Origin: Peromyscus leucopus
Taxonomy: Eukaryota; Chordata; Mammalia; Rodentia; Cricetidae
Length of the DNA stretch: 64,000 bases
Direction of reading: 5' to 3'
Assembly (NCBI RefSeq): GCF_004664715.2
Contig: NC_051069.1
Span: 13,826,226-13,890,225, forward strand
In this document: positions 42,454 to 54,117 of the stretch, piece by piece
Layout: the number at the start of each line of letters is the position of its first letter
Position numbering within the stretch: the first letter of the stretch is position 1
Program-made: the position numbers and the translations under genes
Notes under the pieces: generated by a model
What the model was told of the DNA's origin: nothing
Databases searched by the model: none
Seen by the model: only the letters and a program-made list of their open reading frames with translations

Positions 42454-42988
42454 TGTGATCCTTGGTTAGTCAACCTGATTGAATCTGGGCCAGTTAAGAG
42501 ACAAGCCTCTGTGAAGGTGTTTTCTGGGAGGGTTAACTGAGGGAAACAGCCTCCCCCAGAATGGGCATGACCTTCTAGATATAAAGGGGTCTGAGGGGAA
42601 AGCAGGACTGCTTTTGCCGGCCTACAGTCACATCCTGCTGGTAAATGCAAATACTCTGTTGCCGCTTCTGTTGCATGTGAGCCTGCTGACATTGGAACCT
42701 TTCTAGCTAATGCCAGCGACTCCCAGGAATCAGAATGTCAATGTCAAAACATTCGGCCTCATGGGCTAAGAAGCTACTGGATTCTCAGCTTCTCTAGGGT
42801 TCAGATGGCCATTGTTGGTCTACCCAGCTCATGTCCTGTAGGCCAATCTAATAAATGCCCTATTGTCTGTCTATCTGCTGTCTATCTGTCTATCTATCTA
42901 TCTATCTATCTATCTCTGTCATCAATCTGTAACAAAAATATAGTCCTTCTGTTGGTGTGGTTCCCCCTAGAGAACCCTGGTTAATACA
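42454..42988 (+). mobile_element. Solo LTR with 5-bp target duplication
   Basis: TGTGATCCTTGGTTAGTCAA to AGAGAACCCTGGTTAATACA (TG...CA, 535 bp). Flanks ATTAC (42449-42453) and ATTGC (42989-42993) match at 4 of 5. An AATAAATGCCC signal lies near 42850. The 5-bp duplication suggests an ERVL/MaLR-type LTR. Confidence 0.75.
42868..42918. repeat. (TATC)n microsatellite inside the LTR
   Basis: TCTA tetranucleotide units with TGTC interruptions at both ends. Confidence 0.96.
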
Positions 42989-42993
42989 ATTGC

Positions 42994-43349
42994 TTACTTG
43001 GTAAAGATGAATTTTTTTAAAAAATCAGTGTAAAATATCCAGAGGAAGATTTAGAAATATTCCATACTCAGACTACTTTCATGAAACATAAAAAGAAAAT
43101 ATCATACATATCTCTATACAAAAATCAGCAAGCAAGCATTCATTTATGTTTTTTATGAAAATGTTTAACAGATACTGATGTCATACCTACCAGTCTCAAC
43201 AACTGACACTCCAACTAGTCAAGGACGGATCCATAATACCTAGTAGACTGAGTAGTCTTCTATCATATTCTTCTTCTTTCTGTAGTTTGAAAACAGCTTT
43301 GTCCTTTTTAAAGATTTGTATTCATTATAAATATTAAGATCATACAGAA
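42994..43349. other. AT-rich spacer
   Basis: No recognised element. Confidence 0.4.
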
Positions 43350-43855
43350 AAGTACAAAGAGTGAAGCAAGTTCACTTGTTAGCCTGAGCATGGGTCCGGA
43401 TGTCCCTGGATGTGCACCTATTAACACAGCACACAAAGGGATCCTGCTGCTCTGTCATCTCCTTTATGTGCTTAATCCCAAGCGTCACCAATGGATTCCC
43501 ATGTCATCAGATCCAGATCAACATTATCATTTTGTTTACTCCTGTACCATCATTTCTTCAACTGATGGTTTAATGCTACCGATAAACCAACTCTTTTTCA
43601 CAATTATACAAAAAATGGAAAGGGAAATCATCTTTGTCTTTGTCTTTTTTTTTTTTTAAGTGTGCTTTGGCAATTATTGCCTTGGGAAAATGATGAGAGA
43701 TGAGGTTGCTGGGTCAAAGGTCTATTCATTTAACATGATCATTTCTACCAGCCCTGGGCACTTGAGAGAGGGACTAGATCAATTTATTCACCACCAGTAG
43801 AGCATGAAAGGGTGAGCCCCAGCCCCTTACCAGTCCAAGGCTTTGACATTCTTCT
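43350..43855 (+). mobile_element. Ancient L1M fragment
   Basis: GGAAAATGATGAGAGATGAGG TTGCTGGGTCAAAGG and CACCACCAGTAGAGCATGAAAG follow the L1M 'ggtcaaagg ... ccaccagcagtgtatgag' wording. Confidence 0.6.
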
Positions 43856-43874
43856 GAAGAATTCTCTTCATCCA

Positions 43875-44072
43875 TCCTCTTCCTACCGTGCCCTTCTTTG
43901 TGGATGCTTTTTTGCATAGGTTCCATGCTGAGTTTTTATCTCCTTGTCTGCAATTGATGCTAGTTCTGTCTGGGTCTGCCATTTGCTTAAATTCCTATAA
44001 GGGAGACCTTGACTCCTGTAGATAGAGTTTTTCTGGTCCTGCTTGGCCCAGTCAGGACAAATCTCTCTCACC
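43875..44072 (-). mobile_element. Possible ERV 5' leader next to the LTR
   Basis: On the minus strand this lies directly downstream of the LTR at 44073-44388 and shows no homology to neighbouring unique DNA. No gag-like frame is convincing; a 73-codon frame is open at 43883-44104. Confidence 0.4.
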
Positions 44073-44388
44073 TGCCAGTCCCGCAGCCGCTCAGACCCAA
44101 CCAAGTAAACACACAGAGACTTACATTACTTATAAACTGTATGGCCGTGGCAGGCTTCTTGCTAACTGTTCTTATATCTTAAATTAACCCATTTCTATTA
44201 ATCTATAAGTTGCCATGTAGCTCATGGCTTACTGGTATCTTAACATCTGCTTCTCATCATGGTGGCTGGCAACGTCTCTCTGCCTCAGCCTTCCACTTCC
44301 CAGAATTCTCCTCTCTCCTTGTCCCACCTATACTTCCTGCCTGGCTACTAGTCAATCAGCTTTATTTATCAATCAATCATCCACAGCA
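44073..44388 (-). mobile_element. Cricetid-type ERV LTR
   Basis: Key words: CAGCCGCTCAGACCCAACC, AGAGACTTACATTACTTATAA, CTTCTTGCTAACTGTTCTTA, CCTATACTTCCTGCCTGG, TCAATCAGCTTTATTTATC. On the minus strand an AATAAA-like signal and a GTCTCTGTGTG R/U5-type end are readable. Paralogous to 1-195. Confidence 0.85.
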
Positions 44389-44627
44389 CTTCCCTTATGC
44401 CCTGCCCCTGGACTACTCTTTCTACTCAGAAGGTTTAGGGCAGCTGAGGGGTCACCTCACTCAGAAAGCCATCTATCTGCAGGTGGAGATCAGGGCTGTC
44501 TCAAATGTCACCTATGAAAATGATGGGTAAGCAAGAGGCAGTCTCTTGTTCACAGAGCACAAGAGGCTGCTGGGTATCCCTGTGGTTACCTTAGTTTTGG
44601 GGGCTAGGAGGACTGTGGATTGTTTTT

Positions 44628-44703
44628 GCAATGCTGAACATTGAGCCCATGACCTTGGGCATGCTAGACAAATGCTTTACCACGGGGCTCTGTCCCTGGC
44701 TCC
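44628..44703 (-). mobile_element. ID-like SINE
   Basis: GAGCCCATGACCTTGGGCAT GCTAGACAAATGCTTTACC ... CTGTCCCTGG is a reversed ID head. Confidence 0.7.
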
Positions 44704-44756
44704 ACAGTTTGTCTTTTAGGAATCCCACCTAACAGGTCTTTAAGAAAACACAGATA

Positions 44757-44882
44757 GCTACTGGGTGTGGTGACACACGCCTGTAATCCCAATACTTGGA
44801 AGGCTGATTGGTGGTGGTGGTGGTGGGGAGTTGTAAGTTTGAGACCAGTTTGGGCTATGAGGCAAGATTCTGTCATAAACAA
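44757..44882 (+). mobile_element. B1 SINE with internal (TGG)n
   Basis: GCTACTGGGTGTGGTGACAC, GCCTGTAATCCCAATACTTGG, and a (GGT)n expansion at 44810-44828 where B1 normally reads GGCAGAGGCAGG. Confidence 0.85.
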
Positions 44883-44952
44883 GGAGGAGGAGGAACAGGA
44901 GGAGGGGAGGAGGAGGAAGTAGAGGAGGAAGAGGAGAGAAGAAGGAGGGAGG

Positions 44953-45014
<62 letters not shown>
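44883..45014. repeat. (AGG)n-(GA)n purine tract
   Basis: AGG-rich then pure GA (about 28 units); all purine on the plus strand. Confidence 0.97.
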
Positions 45015-45016
<2 letters not shown>

Positions 45017-46440
45017 ACAAGCACATGAATACCAAGGAACATCCCAGATTCTAGAAGCCATCTGATTACCCTGAATTCATCTGAATAATCCAGGATACTC
45101 AAGAGCATTTGGTAGAAATAGAAAGTATTTTAATACCTACAACTTTACTGCTACAAAGTTCCTTTTTAGTGTAACAGCACATGCACAAATCTCAGGTATG
45201 AGTTATGAGACATGGACATTTTTGGAGGCTATTATTCAGTTCACCATGACATTTTGCGGGAGGGGGCCGGCATCAGGATTTATCTAAAATAAAAGTCCCT
45301 TCATGATCATTCCAAAGAAGAGTTGCATGACTCTCTCTCCTCCACAGACATCTTTCTACCAGGGGCCAGTTGGCTTCGGCCTCCCTGATGTCAAACTTGC
45401 CAGACTCCTGCCATGATGTAACACTGCTCAGGTAAGGCTGAGTACCTGGCACAGCCTTCTCCCCCTGGAAGGCTGAGGACATGGCTGCTACCGTCACCAG
45501 AGCCATGAATTGCCCAGTCTGTCTGCTCACTGCTGTTTCCTGACTCTGGGCCAATACGTCTAGGAAGAGCGCAAGGACTTTGGGCTTGGTCCAGCAAGTC
45601 CATAAGCGCAAAGCTTGGCTTTCCCCCTACAGGGGGCCATTAGAGGCTGGAGCTAATGTTCCCGTAGAATTACCAATATCATAATGGTATTATAGCCAAG
45701 GCCCCAGGAAGGCTAAAATGCTACCCTGCCAATCATCCCCTACCCCTTGAGATCCCATATAAGGAGGAGTGAAAGGATACAGATTTTTAAATGCCACTTG
45801 TTATTAGCCTGTTGGTAGCAGACACTCACATGCAGAAGCTGGTGAAGGGATGGATGATTGCATTAGCCGGCTGGAGTCTAAATGAGGTCCTCCATTCCCC
45901 CTCCTTCTAAATCTAAATCTGGGGTTAGCACATGCAGGTACTTTTCCCAAAAGGGTCCTAATCTAACTCACTCCCTAAGATTCTTGTTCAGGGGTAGGGA
46001 GACATGGCCAGTCCGGTGTGTGGCGGGGAGGCCTAGCCTGGATCTGACCACGCTACCAGGCGGGAAACAAAAGTATGGCAGGCAGAGACTTTGACCTTCT
46101 TAGAATCAAAGCAGGAAGGAAAGAGAAAGTGCCATGGGCGGGTGCCTTTGAAGTGCAGTAACTCCACAGCTTATCAGCACACGTAGTCAAATGGGCCTCA
46201 GTGTTCTGGACTTTGACCTGTCAGATTAGTAACCGTAAAATCCTTTGAGTGTGCACAACAGGGGGAGAGGAAGGAGCTGGAAAAGGCTGTGTTGACACCT
46301 AAGAGTGGACAGTAGCACGCCTTTGTCCACTCACCTAGTCATGCATGCCCCTTACCTCCTGGGAATTGGGAATGGCAGTGCCTGATGTCTCCCAGGAATG
46401 TCGGTCTCGACACCTAGACTAGATCTAGCTGCTGCTCCTA
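45015..46440. other. Single-copy stretch
   Basis: No SINE or LTR could be assigned. A 112-codon minus frame (45273-45611) has no motif. CpG content is modest. Confidence 0.4.
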
Positions 46441-47529
46441 TCAGTGGACTGACATGACACCAGCATGGGTGACTAAGCCAGAGACTTCAATGGCACAGTC
46501 CCTTTGAGACACGCATGTGCCTGCCCTAGTCTGTGATACTGGTGTGAGCTGTTCCCTAAAAGACATCCCTAATGCCTGAGATTCAAAGGACCATACAGGC
46601 CTTTTGTACCAGGTTTCCGTCCAGAGAGCTTTCTGGCCTGGTTTGCCTGCGTTCAGCAAATTCTCAAGAGTCTTGCCAGGAAGTTTGCATGGATGCCTGG
46701 TGCCTTCCTGTATGCCCCACGCTGTTCTGAAATTGCTGTTCACTAGTCTGTCTCCTGTTGGAAGTCAAGGACTACGACCTCCCCCACCCCCATCATTTCC
46801 CTAGCGTCTCGTAGGCTGTCACACAGAAGAAATAGAGCTAGTAGCTGTTGGTGAATACCAGGTCGCTCAAATGGCTGCCCTACGGCCCTGGCCCCAGTAT
46901 TCCTGGAACAGACTGGCATTTCTCTATAAACACTGTAGCCATTTGTTCCAAAGTGACCTCTGTAAGGGTAGATGGGTGGCGTTGGTGGCTGGCTAGCGCT
47001 GGATACCCTGGCAGCCGTGGTTTGGCTGGCGGTGGAAGAGAGCAGAGGAGTCATGAGCCATGGTTACCGGAGTTAGAACAGGCTTTATTAGAGAGAGGAT
47101 GGGATAGGACAGGAGAAGCCAGGCCTGGCAGGTGGGAAACAGAGAGAGAGGGGCGCAGAGAGGCGCCAGAGACCGAGACAGCACTTGGGCATGCACCTCT
47201 GGCTTTTAGGCTGGGATGTGCCTACTGATGACGCACAGAATGCTTACAACCTCAGCCCCCTGAGCGGGTTTCTTCTACAGCTGGACCTACCTGCCAACAT
47301 GGACACAAGAGGCTCCTAGTGACAGAGTTCTTGGAAGAAGCCAATAGCCATGGCAGCCGAGGCCCAGAGAGGGGTAGTCCTCAACACCATCCAAACGGTC
47401 CTTGCCAACCCCAGTCTTCCCAGGCTTGGCACTTTTAGAAGAGCCTTTGTTCTGATCTGCACACTTTCCAAGCTCACCCTGGCTCACATGATCTGATCCA
47501 GTCCTATTCACCAGCTCAACCAAAGAAGG
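46441..47529. other. Mostly single-copy, possible LTR at 47050-47230
   Basis: Around 47080, GAACAGGCTTTATTAGAGAG would give an AATAAA signal on the minus strand and the flanking purine-rich GAGAGAGAGGGGCGCAGAG resembles rodent LTRs. No ends were found. Confidence 0.35.
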
Positions 47530-47600
47530 CTGTGTGTGTGTGTCTATGTCTGTGTCTGTGCACGCACATGTGTGTGTAGATGTCTGTACATGTGTGTGGA
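47530..47600. repeat. Imperfect (TG)n/(TCTG)n tract
   Basis: TG and TGTC words with interruptions. Confidence 0.85.
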
Positions 47601-49380
47601 TGTCCAAGGGAAACCTTAGGTGTCCTTTGGTCTCAACTTGCATAGAAGTAGGGCGAGAACCCATGGTGATGCTGGTGCAGCAACAGGCATCCAACACTGT
47701 GGAAGAATTCCTGTTGCAGGGAAGGACTCGACGTGAAGTTTTAGAAGGAACAGTCAGTAAAACTACCAAGACTAACAGCCTAGAAAACTAGGACTGCAGT
47801 ACAGCCATTAACACAAACGCTGAGGACAGGAAATACATATCATCAGGGCACCGTTCTGGTTCATCATGTGATACACTGAGTGTGAGGTTTGGGTAGGATA
47901 CCCCAGCATTACTGTCCAGGACGCAGTTAGGAATACTGACGTCAATTTGGAGAGGGACAACCAGTTAGAGCTCCAAGAGCTGTGTGCATACAGCATGCAG
48001 ATAACAGTGTAAAAATAAATGCAAGTTTTAAGGGGAAAATTCCCAGGGTGTTCCCTCTGCCTAGAAGGCTTTCTGCTCATAGCTTCTGCCCTGGTTATTT
48101 ACTGTTAACTGAGAACTTCAAGCTTGAGTGACTTAGAACTATGGGTATTTTATTATCTGAACTCTCATGATTCTGAGCATCCACTACGCTTAGTTGGGGA
48201 GTTTTTTGCTCAGCATCTCTAGGACAGCCATTTACTGCATAGTGTCATTTCAGTCTGGGACAGGCCACATGTTTGGTGGTGGCTCCATGAGATTCTATTG
48301 TCTCATGACATCATAGCTGTATTAGTTGTTATAAATATGCTCTGTAATGTTCATTTGGTGATGACATATACTAAGAATGAGTTCTCAGAACACATTCCAT
48401 TCTTACTAGATGTAAGACTTTGACTATGACTAGATAAGCCCTCTAGAGATGGCTCCCTCGTGTGTCCAGAGTCCAAGCTAGAAAGAACCTGACAGGAAGA
48501 GGAATCACTGGCGCTCCCCAGGGCTCTCTCTGTTCCCACTTTATTCTCCTGCCTGGTGGTCCAGGTGGGCAGGGTAGCCAGACTCTCATGTGGTGGTTCC
48601 AATGCTTATACCTGCAGCCTGAGAGAGTCAAGAAGAATCCATGTCACCTTTTGAGGTCTAGCCTTGGCCATCACAGAGCATTCCTCTGGCACATTCCAAC
48701 CATTACCTTACTCATAAAGGCCTCTTCACATTCAAGGGCAAGGAATACAGCCTCCAGCCTGTCACCTGTCAGTGACTGAAAATTCCTGCAAGAACACTGG
48801 GGGAATATCTGCCCTCTTTCCCCAAACTCAGTGCAAGAAGACCTCTCCAGCTCTTTAAGCTTGGCATAATTCACTTTCTGTAACCCTCCATCACTGTAGA
48901 CCCCTGTCATACCTAGCATTATGGACATGCTAATCTGGCCTTACCTGTCCACATCTGTTTAAAGTATAAGCCTCTAAAAGCCGTGACTCCTGTCCTGTTT
49001 TGTTTTGGTGGGGTACAAAGTAGCAAGGAGACAGAGTTTAGTCATTGAAATTTAATTTCAAATGATGGGGAGTGGAGGGAGTGCAGGACCTTGGATTAAA
49101 AAAAAAATCTATATTTGAACACAATGAAGAAATATTCAGGGAGAACTTTCTCAAAGCCAAATCATCATCATCTTGGCAGAAAAACCGTGGACAATTTTAC
49201 CACCTGTGAACATTGTCATTGGATGAGGTTAACCATGTTGGCCATGATTAGTAACATCTGCAAACTCTCCCCAATTGATGCTTCAAAGGAAACTGGCTGA
49301 GCAAGTTCCTTATTCACCACAGTTGGTTTCTTAAGAGTTAAACCTTAGAAGAAATTCTAACTGCAAAATAGAACAAAAGA
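47601..49380. other. Single-copy stretch (about 1.8 kb)
   Basis: The longest stretch here without a recognised repeat. Frames up to 105 codons (48462-48779) lack motifs. Confidence 0.42.
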
Positions 49381-49381
49381 G

Positions 49382-49520
49382 AACTGGGCATGACAGCTAA
49401 CACCTGTAATTCCAGCACCCCATAGGCATAGGCAAGAGGATTCTGAATTCAAGGCAAACCTGGACTATATAGTGAGCTTGAGCCCACCTGGGCTACTTTT
49501 AAAAAGAGGGAAAAAAAGGC
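49382..49520 (+). mobile_element. Old B1 SINE
   Basis: AACTGGGCATGACAGCTAAC, ACCTGTAATTCCAGCACCC and CTGGACTATATAGTGAGCTTG. Confidence 0.8.
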
Positions 49521-49675
49521 TACAAGTATTTCTCCCCTCTACAAAATGTATGATTTGATAAAGAATGTTGTAATTAAACCCACCAATAATCAAACAGTCT
49601 TAAATTAAACAAGATGCCATTTTGCATCTCTCAAATTGGGAGATCTTTAAAATATATTTGTAAAATGGTCCAAAG

Positions 49676-50029
49676 GTGCCTGGGGTGGTAGCTCAGTGGG
49701 TCAGGTGTTTGCTGTGCACGAGGTTGAGCACGGGCCCCAGCACCCACATAAAACTGGACATGGTGACCCAGCTCTGTAACAGGAAGATCCCAGGGCCTTG
49801 TTAACCAGTCAGCCTAACCAATTAGTGAGATCAGGTACAGTGAGAGACCCTGCATGGAAATCCGGAAAGACAACCATAACAACAACAACAACAAAAACGA
49901 AAACTCAAAGAGAGATAGAGGAAGTCACCTGATGCCAAACTCTGGTCTTCACACATATATAGGCAAGCTCCTACACCTACACGCATCACGTGCACTCAGG
50001 CACACACCCACATCCATGCATGCACGCAT

Positions 50030-50078
<49 letters not shown>
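49676..50078 (+). mobile_element. RSINE1 SINE ending in (CA)n
   Basis: GGTGGTAGCTCAGTGGGTCA head, GTACAGTGAGAGACCCTGC, a (CAA)n run at 49875-49895 and (CA)n at 50031-50075. Confidence 0.9.
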
Positions 50079-50179
50079 CACACAATGACCCACTGCTGCA
50101 AATACTTACTCATACATTTCTGATGTGAGGGAGGGTTGGACAAACCTCAAAGACAAAGGAGGGCTTTGAAGAACTCACT

Positions 50180-50664
50180 TCTTTCCAGTCAGCAATCTCG
50201 CCCTAGAGATTAATTCTAAGGATGTAATCCTGGATAGGCAAATATTATCCATATTGAGGAGGCTCACTGAAGTCGATGTTATGATAGCAAAATACTGGAC
50301 AAATTAAGTGTTCAAATGGAAGCTGGTTAAATAGATTACAGTTAAATCATTTGCTAAAGCATTATGCACTCATTAAAAAATAATTTTAGAAAACTATTTG
50401 TCAGCACAAGAGCGCACTCACAACACAGTGTTCTCTGTAAATAAAACAGAATAGAAACCGCATAAATTATAGGGAATCGTATGATCTCTACTTCATTCCA
50501 AAATTAAATATGTATGAGGACTAAAAGTAAATCCCATGAAATGTTAACAGTAGTTATGTCTAAGTGATGGAATTACAGGCAGTTTAAATTCTTTTTTCTC
50601 GATGCCTTTCTGTCATTTTCTTTTACAATAAGCATATGATGCTTTTGTCACTAGGTAAAAGAAG
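50180..50664 (+). mobile_element. Ancient L1M 3' end
   Basis: AGATTAATTCTAAGGATGTAATCC, GGTTAAATAGATTACAG, GTTAACAGTAGTTATGTCTA and ACAATAAGCATATGATGC are in L1M 3'-end order. Confidence 0.8.
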
Positions 50665-51539
50665 ATGTTTTAAGGTGGAAAGACTCAATAATTCTTCCTG
50701 TGACTGGATTAGATGACTAGCAAAATGGAGAAACTATTATTATTTTTTTTTGGTCTGGAAAAGAAATTAAATAATTTATGATAAAGTCTTGGGATAGAAT
50801 AGCTCACACTTTTAGACACCCGAACATGCAGGAAGGCAGACTTGGATACAAACAGAAGTGCTATCTCTGAGGTGTGAAATTTCACACATGCTGCAGCCTG
50901 CATGTCCTGGGGAGCATTTCTTTTAATGGTACATGGGAACTTGCTGTCCTCCAGTGTTAACAGAGACAGACGATAATGGTCCTCCTCCGAAGTGCTGAGA
51001 GATGTCCTTCTGGGTCAGCCTCAGACTTTCCGGGTAATGAGGACCAAGTCTATTAACCCCTTTGAGTTCCTGAAGCCCTCTCTCTGACATGGAAGTCCAT
51101 GGCCATCAATAGGACTCTTGAGGGCTAAGAGGAAGAAAGTAAAAAACATAGATAAAGTGGTTTTATACAGAGTCCCAGGATGAAGGGATAGGGATAACAC
51201 ACCACTGTTTCTGAGTGAACAGGAGGAACCTGCAGGTAAGGGTCTTCCCAGGATCCCTCTTGTTAGTGACACTACTATGGGTACCCAGCACATGCTGATG
51301 AAGCTGCCCGGATCCCTCCTCTGCTCCTCTGCTAGGACAAGGACTTTCACAGGAAACAGTCACTATCCCCTCACGAAGCTGTCTCTTCTAGGTGGTATAT
51401 TCTGCAGTGGTGACAGGTTCCTAAAACCCGACTTCTGTGTGGACACTAAAATTTAGTTAGTCCTGAGAACATAGACGGTCAATATTCAGGTCTCTTCCCA
51501 CTTGTCAATGACCCAGAATATTAAATCGTATTTGTGGAA
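50665..51539. other. Single-copy stretch
   Basis: No assigned repeat. Minus-strand frame 51021-51350 (109 codons) has no recognised domain. Confidence 0.4.
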
Positions 51540-52279
51540 TGTCAGGGTGCTGCTGTGAGGGCCAGCTTTCAGCAGCTCAGAAATTGAGGGGGAACCATGG
51601 AGTGGGTGAACTAATCACTCAATTTGACTTTTCTATCTGAGGGAGTAAAACCTAATCCTCTGGGACCAGTGAGAGGTGCAAAACTTAACTCTCTGGGGCT
51701 GGCGAAAAAGGGAAGAACACATACATACCTTTAGTGGCTTCCTATCACCTCTCTCTCATCTCTTTATTTCCTTTCTTACCTCTCTACAGATGTATCCCTT
51801 CGGTCTGTCATTAATTTCCCCTTACAGCTTATATATCCCAGCGAAATCTTTCAAGCAATATAAATATACAGTATGTATAATTACAATGAATACAAGTAAA
51901 AACATCATGTTTATCATTTCCCTTAAATGATTAAACATTTTATGTATTACAGGTGGACATCAAATTATTTCCAAGAACCTACATACATTCATGTCTAAGC
52001 AACTTGTTATAGATTAACAGAGTGTAAGCAAGCAAGGTGTTTTTCTCAGCCAGTTCTTTTACTGGTAGGCTATATTTTCTGGTTACAAAGAAAGGATCAA
52101 TCACTTTATTATTTATATCAAAAGGTAATTTTATTAAAAAATCTTAAAATAATCACAAGTCTGTTATTTTTTCTTGACCTCATTCAACTCTGTGCCTCTC
52201 TAAACTTTAAGTTGTTCCTCAAGATTTTCTACCTCAAAGTCATTAACAAAAACACCCTAACCTAACCTTACTAACAATT
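51540..52279. other. AT-rich, possibly old retroelement-derived
   Basis: The wording (GTGAGGGCCAGCTTTCAGC; TTCCTATCACCTCTCTCTC) is reminiscent of a rodent ERV/LTR, but I could not identify ends. Confidence 0.3.
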
Positions 52280-52746
52280 CTACATGTCTGAATTCTTTCT
52301 AAGGGCGGAGGTTGAATCATTAATCTGCTCCAGCAGCAATGCTTGGAAAAAGTCTATCACTATTAGTGTAAGTACCAGTAACAGTGCCCAACGAGGGGCC
52401 AGAAACCCCTGAGAGTTTTCATACAACCCATAGATTATGAGGGATGTGGTGACCACAAAGCGAACAATCAGAGCTATGCTCAGTAACAGCATGAGGTCCT
52501 CAGGATGTAGTGTGAGGGCTTTGCCTCTCCAATGCTTACTCCCATGGCTTTGCCAACTGCCCAGCCATGTTCCATGAGTTCCAATGCTGTTGTTGTTAGT
52601 TCCCTTGCATGGCTTCCGACATCAGGGAATCCACGTCCTAATTGTAGCACAGACAGGGCACACAGTAGGTAATATCTGAGTGGTGGTAGCCAAGTATAAT
52701 ACAGGGTCCAGTTGTAGTCTTTAGGAGCATATTGTACAATGTGTAG
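52280..52746 (-). pseudogene. Possible decayed exon of an unrecognised membrane protein
   Basis: On the minus strand TTTTCTGCTTTCAG ends at 52747, a good 3' splice-acceptor look-alike. From 52746 the frame is open for about 88 codons to a TGA near 52482. A second frame (52492-52280) then runs 70 codons and is strongly hydrophobic: two segments of about 20 residues at residues 2-21 and 35-54, ending ALRKNSDM. Together they look like one coding exon broken by a single frameshift near 52490-52510. I do not recognise the family. It could instead be ERV-derived or chance. Confidence 0.3.
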
Positions 52747-53310
52747 CTGAAAGCAGAAAACATTTCAATGTAGGAAATGATTTTATTTAGTACTAGCAAT
52801 TCAAATAGCAGAAGACCATCTGGAGCATTAAATAATTGAATAATGAATGTGTTTGTCGAGAAGGAAGCAGGCTGAAGTGGAGGAAGATGGGAAAGCAGAC
52901 TGTAGCAGAGATTAAAGAGGAATAGCGGCAGTTTCAAGGAGTTTTTAAACAGGAGTGACATGGGACTTTTATTAATTTACTTTTCGTATCCTATATATCA
53001 ATGTAACAGCACTTTCTTTCCGTTGACAGCTATGATGATGGGGGTAATTGTACAATGATTACACAAGAAAAGAGGAAAAGTGAGGGGCGAGCAGCATGCC
53101 AATCCATATTAAGATAGCCTGGAGTCACACGCCCGGGAACCAGTCTAGCCGAGACCAGCACACAATCTAAATCAAGACCTGCTTTGGCCACTCACCAGCT
53201 CCAGCTTGAGATCAGAGACACCTATCCTTGGAATCCAACTGTTAAAACTTGAGAGTACCCATCCCATGGGACAACTGGAAAAAGATTAAATTAAGATCAT
53301 GAATTTAAGC
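52747..53310. other. Single-copy stretch
   Basis: An open minus frame 52638-52961 crosses the acceptor-like site but has no motif. No repeats recognised. Confidence 0.4.
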
Positions 53311-53311
53311 A

Positions 53312-53356
<45 letters not shown>
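53311..53356. repeat. (GT)n microsatellite
   Basis: About 22 units, the tail of the interrupted B4. Confidence 0.98.
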
Positions 53357-53359
<3 letters not shown>

Positions 53360-53775
53360 AGCCACACACTACATTGAGTATCTTCCTTGATTGCTCTCCA
53401 TTTTAATTTTTTATTTGTTTGTTTTTCAAGACAGGGTCTCCCTATGTAGGCCTGGCTGTCCAGGAACTGTATAGACCAGGCTGTCCTGGAGCTCACAAAG
53501 ATCCACTTGCCTCTGCCTCCCAAGTTCTGCTATTGAAGGTATGGGCCATTTTAATTTTTGAGTCAGGGTCTCTCACTGAATCCATAGCTTATTGGTGAGG
53601 CTTGCTGGCCAATGAGCTCTGGGGATCCACCTGTCCCCATCCTCCTCCCATACCCAGTGCTGGAATTACAAATGCCTATCTCCAAGGTAAACTTTTATGT
53701 TGGTGCTGGGGATCCAAACTCAGGTGTTCGTGCTTGTTTGGCAGACCCTTTACTTCCTGAATCATCTGACCATGC
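53357..53775 (-). mobile_element. B4 SINE interrupted by a B1
   Basis: Left part 53357-53411. The right part resumes at 53546 (GAGTCAGGGTCTCTCACTG, GGCTTGCTGGCCAATGAGC, TTGGTGCTGGGGATCCAAAC). The B1 sits between. Confidence 0.88.
53412..53545 (-). mobile_element. B1 SINE nested in B4
   Basis: TTTTTCAAGACAGGGTCTCC to GCCTCTGCCTCCCAAGTTC. Its perfect 14-bp duplication CCATTTTAATTTTT lies at 53398-53411 and 53546-53559. Confidence 0.96.
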
Positions 53776-53884
53776 CATGTCTGGGTACATCCTCTCCATC
53801 CTTGGGAGACTGGTTCTATTTCCTCATGGATACCCAACTCCCTTATATAAAATGTAATGTTTAAATATAATCTATCTACTTACT

Positions 53885-54060
53885 CCCATAGGTATGAAAG
53901 TATTGATCACATAATACCTAATACAATGTAAAAGCTATATAATTCATTGTTCTGATATAATATTTAGGGAGTAGTGATAAGAAAGAAGTCTGCACATGCT
54001 CAGTGTAGTCACAGTTTTAAAACTATAATGTCAGTTGTGATTGGTTAGTACTGTGGATGA
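53885..54060 (+). mobile_element. MER2/Tigger-like DNA transposon fossil
   Basis: ATAATACCTAATACAATGTAA, GCTATATAATTCATTG and AAGAAGTCTGCACATGCTC AGT match the 3' half of MER2/Tigger2-type elements. Terminal repeat lost. Confidence 0.75.
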
Positions 54061-54117
54061 GAAAAATGTAAACATGAAAGGGCCAAGCTTGAATGCTAAG
54101 TAAGTGTAATCATCACT

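Noticed and set aside
47050..47230. CpG-island promoter
   Set aside because: Only a few CpGs in purine-rich sequence with a likely LTR polyadenylation signal; no island length.
47287..47769. 160-codon minus-strand frame
   Set aside because: Includes translated TG repeat (Thr-His-Thr runs) and no domain.
52256..52275. CCTAACCTAACC as interstitial telomere repeat
   Set aside because: Only two imperfect units, and the period lacks the CCCTAA form.
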